A program made the translations under genes and the position numbers. Source: Shewanella fidelis ATCC BAA-318 (GTDB lineage: Bacteria; Pseudomonadota; Gammaproteobacteria; Enterobacterales; Shewanellaceae). Taken from it: a stretch of DNA of 64,000 nt. Positions 7,720 through 16,487 of this stretch are shown here, one piece after another. A model generated the notes under the pieces. The model saw nothing but the letters and a program-made list of their open reading frames with translations, made no database searches and was not told the DNA's origin. Position 1 is the stretch's first letter. The number at the start of each line of letters is the position of its first letter. The DNA is taken from assembly GCF_000518605.1 (NCBI RefSeq), contig NZ_KI912462.1, positions 108,528-172,527 on the forward strand. Direction: 5' to 3'.

Positions 7720-8934
7720 ATGAGCTTCATCGAATCATTAACTCTCGCACTCGCACTCACCTACAGTGTTAGCTTGCTGTATTGGAGCGGCAAAAAATGG
7801 GGGGCGTTAATTTCTGGCGGATTATTAACCGCCGCAGTGATATCTAGCCTATATTGGCCACTGATTGTCGCCTTAGCTATCGCCGCCGTAGGAGCTGGCT
7901 TAGCCGCTAAGTTGCGCCCAGAATTAATTCAGGGACAAAGCCGAGCTAACAACTTACGTGAAGGTGTGCAGCACTTACTGGCGTTATCCATGCTTATCGT
8001 TGGCGTTCAGTTTGCGGTGAATGCTGCTTTATTAAAATCAGGGATCACTCCGTGGTTAATGCGTCCCGATGTTGGCGATGCGTTCTTACCTATCGCTGGC
8101 GGCATCGAATTAAAAGCGATTGTTAGTTTAGGTATTTGGGATAAACATCATCCCGCTGCGGCTGTGATGCTCAGCGCTGTTTTGCTGACGGGCCTGCTAT
8201 GTAAGCGCGCCTTTTGTGGCTGGGCTTGTCCATTAGGGTTAGCTGGAGAATACCTTTATAAGCTACGTAAGCGCGTCATCAAACAAGAGCTAGCGCCACC
8301 CGCTTGGCTTGACTGGCCACTGCGTATGCTGAAATACCTACTACTGCTAGCACTGCTGTATATCATTATCAGCATGCCAACTATGAGCATTCCAGGTTAT
8401 TTAAACAGTAATTATCATCAAATTGCCGATCTAAAAATGGCGCTGTTTTTTGTCACTCCAGGGCTCGTCACCATTATCTGTTTTGCCATCATTCTCGGTT
8501 TGGCAGCTTGGCGTCGCCAAGGCTTTTGCCGCTATATCTGCCCCTATGGTGCGTTATTAGGCTTAGTGAGTTTTTTAAGCCCGTTTAAAATCCGCCGCAA
8601 TACCGAGCACTGTTTGATTGACGCAAAAGGCATGAGTTGCGACAAATGTACGCGAGCCTGCCCAGCCAGCATAAAAGTACACCAACAGATAAATGTTCGC
8701 TCAGACGAATGCCAAGCTTGTATGCGCTGTATTTCTGCTTGCCCTAAGAATGAAGCCTTACAGTTTAAAACTCGTAACGGCTGGCAACTTTCAGCACGTG
8801 GGCTCACCATTATGCTACTAACAATCATGTTCTTATTGCCACTAGTCGCTTATTTAGGCGGATTCTGGCATAGCGAAACACCAGTTGAAGCAAGAATGTA
8901 TTTAATCCAGCATTTAGACAAAATTGGTCATTAA
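7720..8934 (+). CDS. NapH/MauN-like membrane protein with four iron-sulfur motifs
   Basis: A 404-residue polytopic membrane protein (about seven hydrophobic segments). Two membrane-proximal motifs, CGWACPLG and CRYICPYG, are followed near residues 305-350 by two ferredoxin-type clusters CDKCTRACP and CQACMRCISACP. This is the NapH/YccM/NosR-C-terminal organisation, in which the protein passes quinol-derived electrons to a periplasmic or membrane partner. No nap, nos or mau partner gene is adjacent, so the electron acceptor is not evident. The ribosome site before ATG 7720 is weak. The extra N-terminal helices (residues 1-65) are longer than in NapH. Confidence 0.82.
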   Translation: MSFIESLTLALALTYSVSLLYWSGKKWGALISGGLLTAAVISSLYWPLIVALAIAAVGAGLAAKLRPELIQGQSRANNLREGVQHLLALSMLIVGVQFAVNAALLKSGITPWLMRPDVGDAFLPIAGGIELKAIVSLGIWDKHHPAAAVMLSAVLLTGLLCKRAFCGWACPLGLAGEYLYKLRKRVIKQELAPPAWLDWPLRMLKYLLLLALLYIIISMPTMSIPGYLNSNYHQIADLKMALFFVTPGLVTIICFAIILGLAAWRRQGFCRYICPYGALLGLVSFLSPFKIRRNTEHCLIDAKGMSCDKCTRACPASIKVHQQINVRSDECQACMRCISACPKNEALQFKTRNGWQLSARGLTIMLLTIMFLLPLVAYLGGFWHSETPVEARMYLIQHLDKIGH

Positions 8935-8957
8935 TTAACAATACAATGCTAAAACAC

Positions 8958-8980
8958 AAAGTGCGCATAAGGCGCACTTT
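8958..8980. terminator. hairpin terminator after the NapH-like gene
   Basis: Stem AAAGTGCGC / GCGCACTTT with a 5-base loop. The downstream T-tract is interrupted (TTTGCTTAT), so it is probably a modest terminator. Confidence 0.65.
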
Positions 8981-9000
8981 GCTTATCAGCCAAAGCACTA

Positions 9001-9016
9001 ATACTAATTGGTATAA
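9001..9016. repeat. dispersed 16-bp palindromic motif (copy)
   Basis: ATACTAATTGGTATAA. It matches, in the reverse sense, the ATACCAATYAGTATAA motif found at the end of the MITE-like element at 21023 and at several other intergenic sites. Confidence 0.75.
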
Positions 9017-9101
9017 CAGAATGTAAAGCGCTGCCTACGCGGTGTACCTTTGCCATATGAATTGTTACTCTGTGCTGAAATTGAATTGTATTTAGGTCTA
9101 C

Positions 9102-10274
9102 ATGGAATCGTCGACACCAACACACTCCCCCCAGAATGGACGCAATGCCAACCTTGATGCTATCCGCGGCATAGCTGTATTAGGTATTTTGTTTCTCAAT
9201 ATTTACTATTTCGGTAATGGCTACCTAGGCTACACCAATCATGCTGTGATCCCTTGGTACGATAATCTTATTGATATCTTTAATAGCTTTTTCTTAGAAG
9301 CGCGATTTTTAACCCTATTCTCAATCCTATTTGGCGTAGGGCTCGCGATTCAAATTGATAAAGTTATTGATGAAAACCAAGCCAATAAGGTGAGATCTAG
9401 GCTCAAATGGTTGACACTTTTTGGCCTATTACATGGCATTTTCATCTGGTTTGGCGATATCTTATTTACCTATGGTCTGGCTGGACTCGTGGCGCTCTGT
9501 TATATCAAGCAGCCACTACAGCCAATGCTCAATAAAGCACGATTATTTTTACTCATTGGCTTTGGCAGCATGTTTATCATCGCCGCACTCTTAAATGAGC
9601 CGCTACTCGAAAGAGGCAGTGTTGAAGCCCTTGCTCACCAGCAAATTTGGAGCGGAGGCTACACAGAGCAGCTGATTGAGCAATTTAGCCTATTTTTGGC
9701 TATCGCTATTAGCACTCCACTCTCAAGTATGTGGTATATGGCAGGGTTGATGCTATTAGGAGTGTACCTATACCGTACTGGCGTATTTGAATTGGGTTTT
9801 GATCGTAAACCATTGTTATTACTGGTTGTTGTAGCACTATTGCTATCAACTGTAGATAGCATATTTACCCTAGCGGGTTCGCCACTTTTACAAAGCTTAA
9901 GCCCTGCAATAGTATTGATTAGCGCACTGCCTACTGCGCTGGTTTATATTCACTTCGTGGTTAAAATATGCCAAAACAACAGCAATATTCTCGCTCCATT
10001 TCAACGAGTTGGACGCTTAGCATTTAGCCTATATATCCTGCAGTCCATTGTGATGGTATTGCTATTTAGATACTTGGCGCCAACGTTAGTATTAAGCCTT
10101 GATAGACCAGGTTACGTAGCTATAGCAATTGCGTTTTCAGTGCTACAACTGCTGCTTGCCCACCTTTACTTACGCCGGTTTAATCAAGGACCGCTTGAGT
10201 GGTTATGGCGTAAATTGGTCGACATGAGTCACAAACCAACACCAGCAAAGTCAACGGGCGGTGCGCCGTATTAA
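9102..10274 (+). CDS. DUF418-type membrane protein
   Basis: A 390-residue protein with about nine or ten membrane segments. The N-terminal LDAIRGIAVLGILFLNIYYF is the hallmark opening of DUF418/YeiB-type proteins (related to acyltransferase-3 folds), and SLYILQSIVMVLLF is the conserved C-terminal segment. It ends in a positively charged cytoplasmic tail. Members are of uncertain function; transport or modification of an envelope molecule has been proposed only by analogy. It stands alone between two terminators, so it is probably its own transcription unit. Confidence 0.85.
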   Translation: MESSTPTHSPQNGRNANLDAIRGIAVLGILFLNIYYFGNGYLGYTNHAVIPWYDNLIDIFNSFFLEARFLTLFSILFGVGLAIQIDKVIDENQANKVRSRLKWLTLFGLLHGIFIWFGDILFTYGLAGLVALCYIKQPLQPMLNKARLFLLIGFGSMFIIAALLNEPLLERGSVEALAHQQIWSGGYTEQLIEQFSLFLAIAISTPLSSMWYMAGLMLLGVYLYRTGVFELGFDRKPLLLLVVVALLLSTVDSIFTLAGSPLLQSLSPAIVLISALPTALVYIHFVVKICQNNSNILAPFQRVGRLAFSLYILQSIVMVLLFRYLAPTLVLSLDRPGYVAIAIAFSVLQLLLAHLYLRRFNQGPLEWLWRKLVDMSHKPTPAKSTGGAPY

Positions 10275-10298
10275 CCAGCTCGCTAGCGATTAAAAACA

Positions 10299-10326
10299 AA
10301 AGCCCTGAGTTGTGGCTCAGGGCTTT
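10299..10326. terminator. bidirectional hairpin terminator
   Basis: Stem AAAGCCCTGAG / CTCAGGGCTTT with a 6-base loop, between the convergent DUF418 and pdxY genes. Confidence 0.85.
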
Positions 10327-10340
10327 AGAAACTAAGGCTT

Positions 10341-10356
10341 ATACCAATTAGTATAA
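10341..10356. repeat. dispersed 16-bp palindromic motif (copy)
   Basis: ATACCAATTAGTATAA, close to the consensus. It lies between the terminator and the pdxY stop. Confidence 0.75.
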
Positions 10357-10366
10357 AGATTTTTAA

Positions 10367-11227
10367 CTACACCTTTAATGCGCGTGCTTTTATCTCAGGT
10401 GCTGCAATTGCATCTTGAGCACGAATAAGCTGCAGCTCATAAGCGCCTTGATTAAAGGTTTCTAGCAATACTGCGTCAACTGACGCATTGGTGCGTTCAA
10501 ATGCCTCTACAGCATCATAACCAGCCTGTAAGTTGGCTAACATCAAGCCGCTGATCAAATCACCTACACCCACTGGTTGTTTTGCAAATTCATACAATGG
10601 TCGCGACACTAAATAATTGCCATCTTGAGTGACCAGCAACATCTCAAACTGCTCTTTGCTGGTTGCAGCTTTTGCAAGGTGCTTAACCACAACCATCTGC
10701 AGCCCTTGTGCTAACAAACTCTGACAAGCCTTAATTACTTGCTCTAGGTTGTGCAGCTCTGTGTCTGTTAAGGTTTCTAGCTCTAACAAGTTAGGCGCAA
10801 TAATATCGGCAACAGCCAAAGCTTGAGTCTTTAGAAACTCTTGCACGCCCGGTGACACAATACAGCCCTTTTCAGGGTGCCCCATAACGGGATCGCAAAA
10901 GTAGATAGCCTTAGGATTAAGCGCTTTCATTTTGTTAACCGCTGCAGCAATCTCACCGCCCTGCTCTGCACTACCTAAATAGCCGCTTAATAGTGCATCA
11001 CAATGTTGCAACTCTCCGATATTATCTAAGCCTTGCACCAAATCAGTGATCTGCCCTACTGGCATAATCATGCCGCTCCAACCTTGTGCATATTGAGTAT
11101 GATTTGAAAACTGCACTGTATTAATCGGCCAAACTTCCATTCCTAAACGACGCATTGGGAATACGGCGCTGCTATTACCCGCACAGCCAAATACCACATG
11201 AGATTGAATGGATAAGATCCGCTTCAT
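10367..11227 (-). CDS. pdxY: pyridoxal kinase
   Basis: A 286-residue ribokinase-superfamily enzyme that phosphorylates pyridoxal with ATP in the PLP salvage pathway. MKRILSIQSHVVFGCAGNSSA with PMRRLGMEVWPINTVQFSNHT is the typical PdxY opening (substrate loop). The anion hole and catalytic Asp appear in PVGVGDLISGLML near residue 220. Length matches the family (~287). It is a single-gene unit between the DUF418 terminator and a ~290-base gap after typA. A gene of the family's PdxK branch is less likely given the N-terminal sequence. Confidence 0.95.
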   Translation of the reverse strand: MKRILSIQSHVVFGCAGNSSAVFPMRRLGMEVWPINTVQFSNHTQYAQGWSGMIMPVGQITDLVQGLDNIGELQHCDALLSGYLGSAEQGGEIAAAVNKMKALNPKAIYFCDPVMGHPEKGCIVSPGVQEFLKTQALAVADIIAPNLLELETLTDTELHNLEQVIKACQSLLAQGLQMVVVKHLAKAATSKEQFEMLLVTQDGNYLVSRPLYEFAKQPVGVGDLISGLMLANLQAGYDAVEAFERTNASVDAVLLETFNQGAYELQLIRAQDAIAAPEIKARALKV

Positions 11228-11450
11228 TGGTCACTACCTTTACTTTTGTTAGCGATATAAATTAATAGGGCTAGATAGCCAATGTGATTATCAGCTATCT
11301 GAAATTTTGCCGATTATAGCAACTAGACTAAATTAGTATTCTCAAACTTAATCAGCTTGTGAGCTATTTTGCAGTTATTGGGAGCTTAAGGTTTAACTAT
11401 GCTGTTAACTCCCTGCCAGCCTCTGATAAGCTGACTAAATGTATTACAAC

Positions 11451-11485
11451 AAAAAGCCCCGAGCACATACATGCTCAGGGCTTTT
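11451..11485 (-). terminator. hairpin terminator of typA
   Basis: AAAAAGCCC-GAGCA pairs with TGCTC-GGGCTTTT, with one mismatch in each arm. It lies 35 bases beyond the typA stop and has a T-run on the minus strand. The remaining sequence between here and pdxY (11228-11450) shows nothing I recognise. Confidence 0.85.
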
Positions 11486-11519
11486 AGATTATAACTTTCA
11501 GCTTAGAAGCTAAAGAGTA

Positions 11520-13346
11520 TTAACCTGCATCTTTCGCAGCACGACCAGCGCGCTTACGATCGTTTTCAGTTAGGTGACGCTTACGAACACGAATGCTCTC
11601 TGGCGTTACTTCTACTAACTCGTCATCATCGATGAACTCTAGCGCTTGCTCAAGTGTCATCTGGATATGCGGAGTTAGTACTTGAGCTTCGTCAGTACCA
11701 GACGCACGCATGTTAGTTAGCTGCTTACCTTTCAAACAGTTAACTGTTAGGTCGTTTGCACGAGCATGAATACCAATAACTTGGCCTTCATAAACTTCTG
11801 CAGCGTGACCAATCATTAGACGACCACGATCTTGTAGACCGAATAGTGCGAAAGTCAGTGCCTTACCCGTTGCGTTAGAGATCAACACACCGTTTTGACG
11901 TTGACCAATTTCACCACCTTTGAATGGACCATAGTGGTCAAATGAGTGGTAAATTAGACCAGTACCAGAAGTCGCTGTCATGAATTCAGTTTGGAAACCG
12001 ATTAGACCACGGCTAGGAATGATAAAGTCGATACGTACACGACCCTTACCATCTAACTGCATGTCTTTCATGTCACCCTTACGGATACCTAGCTTTTCAA
12101 TCACAGCGCCTTGGTGCTCTTCTTCAACGTCAACTGTTAACGTTTCGAAAGGCTCACATTTAACACCGTCAATCTCTTTAACGATAACTTCTGGACGAGA
12201 AACAGCTAGCTCGTAACCTTCACGACGCATGTTTTCGATCAAGATAGATAGGTGAAGCTCACCACGACCCGATACGCGGAAACGATCTGGGCTATCTGTT
12301 TCTTCAACACGTAGCGCAACGTTGTGTACTAGTTCTTGTTGTAAACGCTCAAGGATGTTACGTGAAGTTACGTACTTACCTTCTTTACCCGCGAACGGAG
12401 AAGTGTTTACTTGGAAAGTCATTGTTAGTGTTGGTTCGTCAACAGACAATGGCGGTAGTGCTTCAACAGTTGTAGTAGCACAAATAGTATCAGAGATCTG
12501 TAACTGACCAAGACCTGTAATCGCAACGATGTCACCAGCATTTGCTTCAGTAACTTCGTGACGGTCTAGACCCATGTAACCTAATACTTGGCCAACTTTA
12601 CCGTTACGCTTCTTACCTTCAGCATCGATGATAGTCACTTGCTGGTTAGTCTTAACGCTACCACGCTTGATACGACCAACACCGATAACACCTACGTATG
12701 AGTTGTAGTCCAGCTGCGAAATTTGCATCTGGAAATCACCTTCAGCGTCAGCATCTGGTGAAGAAACTTTTTCAATGATCGTTTCGAATAGCGGAGTCAT
12801 ATCTTCGCTAACTTCGTCTGGATCTAGAGAAGCAAAACCGTTTAGTGCAGAAGCATAAACGATTGGGAAGTCTAGCTGCTCATCAGTCGCACCTAAGTTG
12901 TCGAATAGATCGAATACTTGGTCGATAACCCAATCAGGGCGAGCGCCTGGACGGTCAATCTTGTTGATAACAACGATTGGCTTTAGGCCTTGAGCGAATG
13001 CTTTCTTAGTTACGAAGCGAGTTTGTGGCATTGGACCATCAACAGCGTCAACAAGTAGCAATACACAGTCAACCATAGATAGAACACGTTCTACCTCACC
13101 ACCAAAGTCGGCGTGGCCTGGAGTATCAACGATGTTGATACGGTAATCGTTCCACTTGATGGCAGTGTTCTTGGCCAGAATCGTGATACCACGTTCTTTT
13201 TCAAGATCATTTGAATCCATCACCCGCTCAGCGGCTTCTCCTCGAGACTCAAGGGTTCCTGACTGCGCCAGCAACTTATCAACCAAGGTAGTCTTACCAT
13301 GGTCAACGTGTGCAATAATGGCGATGTTACGTAAATTCTCTAACAC
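11520..13346 (-). CDS. typA: ribosome-associated translational GTPase BipA/TypA
   Basis: A 608-residue translation-factor-like GTPase involved in ribosome assembly and stress or low-temperature growth. The GTPase motifs are G1 AHVDHGKTT, G2 region ERGITI, G3 DTPGHADFG and G4 NKIDR; EF-G-like domains and the BipA-specific C-terminal domain follow. I chose GTG 13346 because AAGAGG lies 7 bases upstream and because the family starts with M(L)ENLRNIAIIAHVDHGK; the upstream ATG 13364 would add six residues. It is divergent from glnA across a 668-base gap. Confidence 0.96.
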   Translation of the reverse strand: MLENLRNIAIIAHVDHGKTTLVDKLLAQSGTLESRGEAAERVMDSNDLEKERGITILAKNTAIKWNDYRINIVDTPGHADFGGEVERVLSMVDCVLLLVDAVDGPMPQTRFVTKKAFAQGLKPIVVINKIDRPGARPDWVIDQVFDLFDNLGATDEQLDFPIVYASALNGFASLDPDEVSEDMTPLFETIIEKVSSPDADAEGDFQMQISQLDYNSYVGVIGVGRIKRGSVKTNQQVTIIDAEGKKRNGKVGQVLGYMGLDRHEVTEANAGDIVAITGLGQLQISDTICATTTVEALPPLSVDEPTLTMTFQVNTSPFAGKEGKYVTSRNILERLQQELVHNVALRVEETDSPDRFRVSGRGELHLSILIENMRREGYELAVSRPEVIVKEIDGVKCEPFETLTVDVEEEHQGAVIEKLGIRKGDMKDMQLDGKGRVRIDFIIPSRGLIGFQTEFMTATSGTGLIYHSFDHYGPFKGGEIGQRQNGVLISNATGKALTFALFGLQDRGRLMIGHAAEVYEGQVIGIHARANDLTVNCLKGKQLTNMRASGTDEAQVLTPHIQMTLEQALEFIDDDELVEVTPESIRVRKRHLTENDRKRAGRAAKDAG

Positions 13347-13794
13347 GGCTAAACCTCTTACCATCGGTATATAAATAGGGGGGATTTGCAGCTCACTAAA
13401 ACCAGTTTAGTATAGTAGTTGCAATAAAAAGCGTGACATTCTACTCTAGCTCGGCGTTATCTCACAGGATTATTTTTAACCAATCGTTAAAAATAACTCT
13501 TTTGCATCGGTTTTTTTCGCCTTAACGTCCGATTTTTATACACTTTTATTGTAATTTGGCTATGTGACACTATTTAGTGCTCGTCATTTTAATTTTCCGC
13601 TCCACCCAAGTTAAACCGATTTTAATACCCATTTTTGATGCCAAAGTGGCGTAACTAGACACTGTCTTTAATTTCAATAAGTGTTATTAAAAATTCAATG
13701 CGATTTCCTTGACTTACACCCTATAAAATTACATCCCCCTTCGCTATTCTCACTAGTCGGCTTGGCACCTAGATAAAACCATAGTATCTGCAAC
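13347..13794. other. long intergenic stretch upstream of the glnA control region
   Basis: About 450 bases between typA and the NtrC-like sites. It is AT-rich, with several T-runs, and must hold the typA promoter and any sigma-70 promoter of glnA. I cannot place either with confidence. No convincing gene is present on either strand. Confidence 0.5.
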
Positions 13795-13811
13795 TGCACC
13801 GTATTGGCGCG
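13795..13811. promoter_or_regulatory. NtrC-like binding site 1 upstream of glnA
   Basis: TGCACC-N4-TGGCGCG matches the NtrC enhancer palindrome TGCACCA-N3-TGGTGCA with two or three deviations. It lies about 100 bases upstream of the sigma-54 promoter, a normal enhancer position. Confidence 0.7.
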
Positions 13812-13833
13812 CGCACCATAAAGATCCATAACG

Positions 13834-13850
13834 CGCACCAAAACAGTGCA
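13834..13850. promoter_or_regulatory. NtrC-like binding site 2 upstream of glnA
   Basis: CGCACCAAAACAGTGCA matches the NtrC palindrome with both GCAC/GTGC arms intact. Its centre is 39 bases from that of site 1, close to four helical turns, suited to cooperative binding. Confidence 0.7.
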
Positions 13851-13912
13851 CCCTGATTTATCTATTGCCCCCCACAAAACACCAAACACATATTATTCAG
13901 ATAGTTACAAGT

Positions 13913-13929
13913 TTGGCACGACTCTAGCT
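13913..13929 (+). promoter_or_regulatory. sigma-54 promoter of glnA
   Basis: TTGGCACG-ACTC-TAGCT fits the -24/-12 consensus TTGGCACG-N4-TTGCA with a complete -24 box and correct spacing; the -12 box has TAGC for TTGC. It lies 86 bases before the chosen glnA start, downstream of two NtrC-like sites. Confidence 0.85.
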
Positions 13930-14014
13930 TTACTAATGACAGATTCGCGTTAAGCGCTAAATATTGAAAGATAAAACAAAGGGACAACCCTTTGCCCTAC
14001 TCGGAGATTTGAGA

Positions 14015-15424
14015 ATGTCAGCAGAATCAGTTTTACAACAACTAAAAGAACTAGAAGTTAAGTTTGTTGATCTACGTTTTACCGATACCATTGGTAAAGA
14101 ACAACACGTTTCAATTCCTACTCATCAAGTTGATGCTGACTTCTTCGAAGACGGTAAAATGTTCGATGGCTCTTCAATTAAAGGTTGGAAAGGCATTAAC
14201 GAATCAGACATGGTATTGATGCCTGATCCAGATAGCTTTGTACTTGACCCTTTCACTGCCGAAACTACAGCTAACATCCGTTGTGACATTCTAAACCCTG
14301 GCACAATGACAGGTTACAACCGTGACCCTCGTTCTATTGCTAAGAAAGCTGAAGACTACCTACGTTCAACAGGTATTGCTGACACTGTATTGATTGGTCC
14401 AGAGCCAGAGTTCTTCCTATTTGATGATGTTAAGTACAGCGCAGACATGTCTGGTTGTTTCTACAAAGTTGATGCTGAAGAAGCAGCATGGAACTCAGCA
14501 ACTAGCTACGAAGATGGCAACAAAGGTCACCGTCCAGGCGTAAAAGGCGGTTACTTCCCAGTAGCACCAGTTGACTCTTCACAAGATATCCGTAGTGCGA
14601 TGTGTTTAGTACTAGAAGAGATGGGCCAAGTAGTAGAAGCACATCACCATGAAGTGGCGACAGCAGGTCAAAACGAAATCGCAACTCGCTTTAACACACT
14701 AACACTTAAGGCTGACGAAGTTCAGGTACTTAAGTATGTTGTTCATAACGTTGCTCATGCTTACAACAAGACTGCGACATTTATGCCTAAGCCAATCGTT
14801 GGTGACAACGGTAGCGGCATGCACGTACATCAGTCTCTAGCAAAAGACGGTGTTAACCTATTTGCTGGTGACAAGTACGGCGGGCTAAGCGAAACAGCAC
14901 TATTCTACATTGGTGGTATCATTAAGCACGCTCGCGCAATTAACGCATTTGCTAACCCATCAACTAACTCATACAAGCGTCTTGTACCGCACTTTGAAGC
15001 GCCAGTAATGCTTGCATACTCTGCAGCTAACCGCTCTGCTTCTATTCGTATCCCAGTGGTACCAAGCGCTAAAGCACGTCGCATCGAAATTCGTTTTGGT
15101 GACCCAGTTGCGAACCCATACTTAGCGTTCTCTGCAATGCTAATGGCGGGCCTTGACGGTATCCAAAACAAGATCCACCCAGGTGAGGCAATGGATAAAG
15201 ATCTATACGATCTTCCTGCTGAAGAAGCAGCTGAAATCCCAACAGTTGCAACTTCACTAGAAAATGCACTTGAGTGCCTAGATGCTGACCGTGAGTTCTT
15301 AACTCGTGGTGACGTTTTCACTAACGACTTTATCGATTCTTATATCGCTCTTAAGTCTGTAGATGTTGAGCGCATCAACCAAACAACTCACCCAGTAGAA
15401 TTCGAGCTTTACTACAGCTTGTAA
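14015..15424 (+). CDS. glnA: glutamine synthetase, type I
   Basis: A 469-residue GSI subunit that makes glutamine from glutamate, ammonia and ATP as a cytoplasmic dodecamer. The length equals the enterobacterial enzyme. The catalytic-site signatures FDGSSIKGW and KPIVGDNGSGMHVHQSL are intact. The adenylylation tyrosine is present in DLYDLPAEE at the position matching Tyr397, so activity should be controlled by GlnE. ATG 14015 is chosen (GGAG 8 bases upstream); the open frame extends to a TTG at 13964, which is not a credible start. Expression is probably NtrC/sigma-54 driven, with ntrBC 12 kb downstream in this window. Confidence 0.97.
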   Translation: MSAESVLQQLKELEVKFVDLRFTDTIGKEQHVSIPTHQVDADFFEDGKMFDGSSIKGWKGINESDMVLMPDPDSFVLDPFTAETTANIRCDILNPGTMTGYNRDPRSIAKKAEDYLRSTGIADTVLIGPEPEFFLFDDVKYSADMSGCFYKVDAEEAAWNSATSYEDGNKGHRPGVKGGYFPVAPVDSSQDIRSAMCLVLEEMGQVVEAHHHEVATAGQNEIATRFNTLTLKADEVQVLKYVVHNVAHAYNKTATFMPKPIVGDNGSGMHVHQSLAKDGVNLFAGDKYGGLSETALFYIGGIIKHARAINAFANPSTNSYKRLVPHFEAPVMLAYSAANRSASIRIPVVPSAKARRIEIRFGDPVANPYLAFSAMLMAGLDGIQNKIHPGEAMDKDLYDLPAEEAAEIPTVATSLENALECLDADREFLTRGDVFTNDFIDSYIALKSVDVERINQTTHPVEFELYYSL

Positions 15425-15468
15425 TCCTCTCTACTGACCAGCTAAACGCCTGTGCGGTTAGCTTTAAA

Positions 15469-15498
15469 GCCCTAAACAGTGATGTTTAGGGCTTTTTT
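15469..15498 (+). terminator. glnA terminator
   Basis: Perfect stem GCCCTAAAC / GTTTAGGGC with a 6-base loop followed by TTTTTT. Confidence 0.92.
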
Positions 15499-15538
15499 AT
15501 TACAGCAATAAAAAACAATATAAATCAACAAATTAAAA

Positions 15539-15583
15539 ATATGACACTCGAAGTGTCATATGCCTTTTTTATGCCTGTCATAT
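15539..15583. promoter_or_regulatory. large palindrome with TGTCATAT half-sites, candidate operator
   Basis: ATATGACACT / AGTGTCATAT arms (15539-15561, 3-base centre) are perfect, and a third TGTCATAT lies at 15576. They are 80-125 bases upstream of the membrane-protein/XRE pair. Because GCC-TTTTTT follows the palindrome, it could also be a second terminator for glnA, although glnA already has a strong one. Confidence 0.5.
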
Positions 15584-15662
15584 CCATGGCGCAGTATAGC
15601 TCGGCTATTTATGCTGCACTTGCTCTCGTTAACCGCAACTGTCAACATAACGAGGCAACAGT

Positions 15663-16091
15663 ATGGAACGCTCAATCAAACACCACAAAATGGATAGTCA
15701 AATGCAGCATGTGACAATCAACAATGGCTACTGGTATTACTTTAATGATCAGGAGCTACGCATCACCGCCCACGGCTCTGGCTACTCGGGCAAAGAAACA
15801 GTCTACCTTAATGATGAAGTCGTTAGTGATAAACGCAATTTAGGTATGCGCAGCAGTCATAAGTTTCGTCATCAAGACAATAACTATGAAGTGAGGTTTG
15901 AAGTTACAAGCCTACTTAAGGGAGGTGTTGAGTGCAGTTTATATCGCAACGGACAACATATTGCCACCGAGACTAAAGCCTTTCTAGACAAAAATAATAA
16001 GGCAGGTTACAAGCAAATCATTCTCTGCTTTATAGCAGGATTAGTGTTTGGCGGATTGTGCGCTTTTCTGACCCATTATTTTTTCGGGTAA
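15663..16091 (+). CDS. tail-anchored membrane protein of unknown function
   Basis: A 142-residue protein with a hydrophilic beta-rich region (residues ~15-110, many Tyr/Asn/Gly) and one C-terminal membrane helix (LCFIAGLVFGGLCAFLTHYF). No signal peptide is seen, so the soluble part most likely stays in the cytoplasm. It starts at ATG 15663 behind a GAGG site. It is followed 45 bases later by an XRE regulator that also ends in one membrane helix. The shared topology and order suggest the two act together. I recognise no named domain. Confidence 0.7.
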   Translation: MERSIKHHKMDSQMQHVTINNGYWYYFNDQELRITAHGSGYSGKETVYLNDEVVSDKRNLGMRSSHKFRHQDNNYEVRFEVTSLLKGGVECSLYRNGQHIATETKAFLDKNNKAGYKQIILCFIAGLVFGGLCAFLTHYFFG

Positions 16092-16136
16092 ACAGATATA
16101 TGTTACCAGTTTACAAAGGAGCTAGCGGAGTCAGGT

Positions 16137-16457
16137 ATGGAAGTTAACCCGGTTGCAATTAAGGCACTAAGGCAAGAAAAAGGTTGGACTCAGCAACACT
16201 TAGCAGACGCCTGCGCTATCAGCCTACGCACAGTGCAACGAGTCGAGAAACAAGGTAGTGCATCGAACGACACACTATTGGGTTTATGTGCCGTATTTGG
16301 TGTAGAGCAAAAACGGCTATTAATACTCCCAGAGCCAACAGATCCACAAATACAAGCCACGTCGCCATATCAGCACTGGATTTTACTCCTATGTACTACT
16401 TTTATTGGTGGCTGCATCGGGGCATTAATTATGTACCTGGTATTACAAAGCGCTTAG
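16137..16457 (+). CDS. XRE-family HTH regulator with C-terminal membrane anchor
   Basis: A 106-residue protein. Residues ~7-60 form a classical XRE/Cro helix-turn-helix (LRQEKGWTQQHLADACAIS then LRTVQRVEKQG). Residues ~80-103 form a single membrane helix (WILLLCTTFIGGCIGALIMY). DNA-binding proteins tethered this way usually sense an envelope or partner-protein signal. A GGAG site precedes the ATG. Its stop codon falls inside a heptamer repeat array. The upstream gene is its likely partner, and the palindrome at 15539 is its likely operator (inference). Confidence 0.82.
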   Translation: MEVNPVAIKALRQEKGWTQQHLADACAISLRTVQRVEKQGSASNDTLLGLCAVFGVEQKRLLILPEPTDPQIQATSPYQHWILLLCTTFIGGCIGALIMYLVLQSA

Positions 16458-16485
16458 GGCTTAGGGCTTAGGGCTTAGGGCTTAG
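16452..16485. repeat. GCTTAGG heptamer tandem repeat
   Basis: Four exact GCTTAGG units plus GCTTAG. The first unit supplies the TAG stop of the XRE gene, and the array fills the gap to the convergent YCF48-type gene. It has the same period as, but a different sequence from, the array at 3888. Confidence 0.88.
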
Positions 16486-16487
16486 CA

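Noticed and set aside
13695..13889. 64-codon leftward frame upstream of glnA
   Set aside because: It overlaps the two NtrC-like sites and lacks start signals.
14502..15321. Long antisense frames inside glnA
   Set aside because: Shadow frames of a strongly conserved gene.
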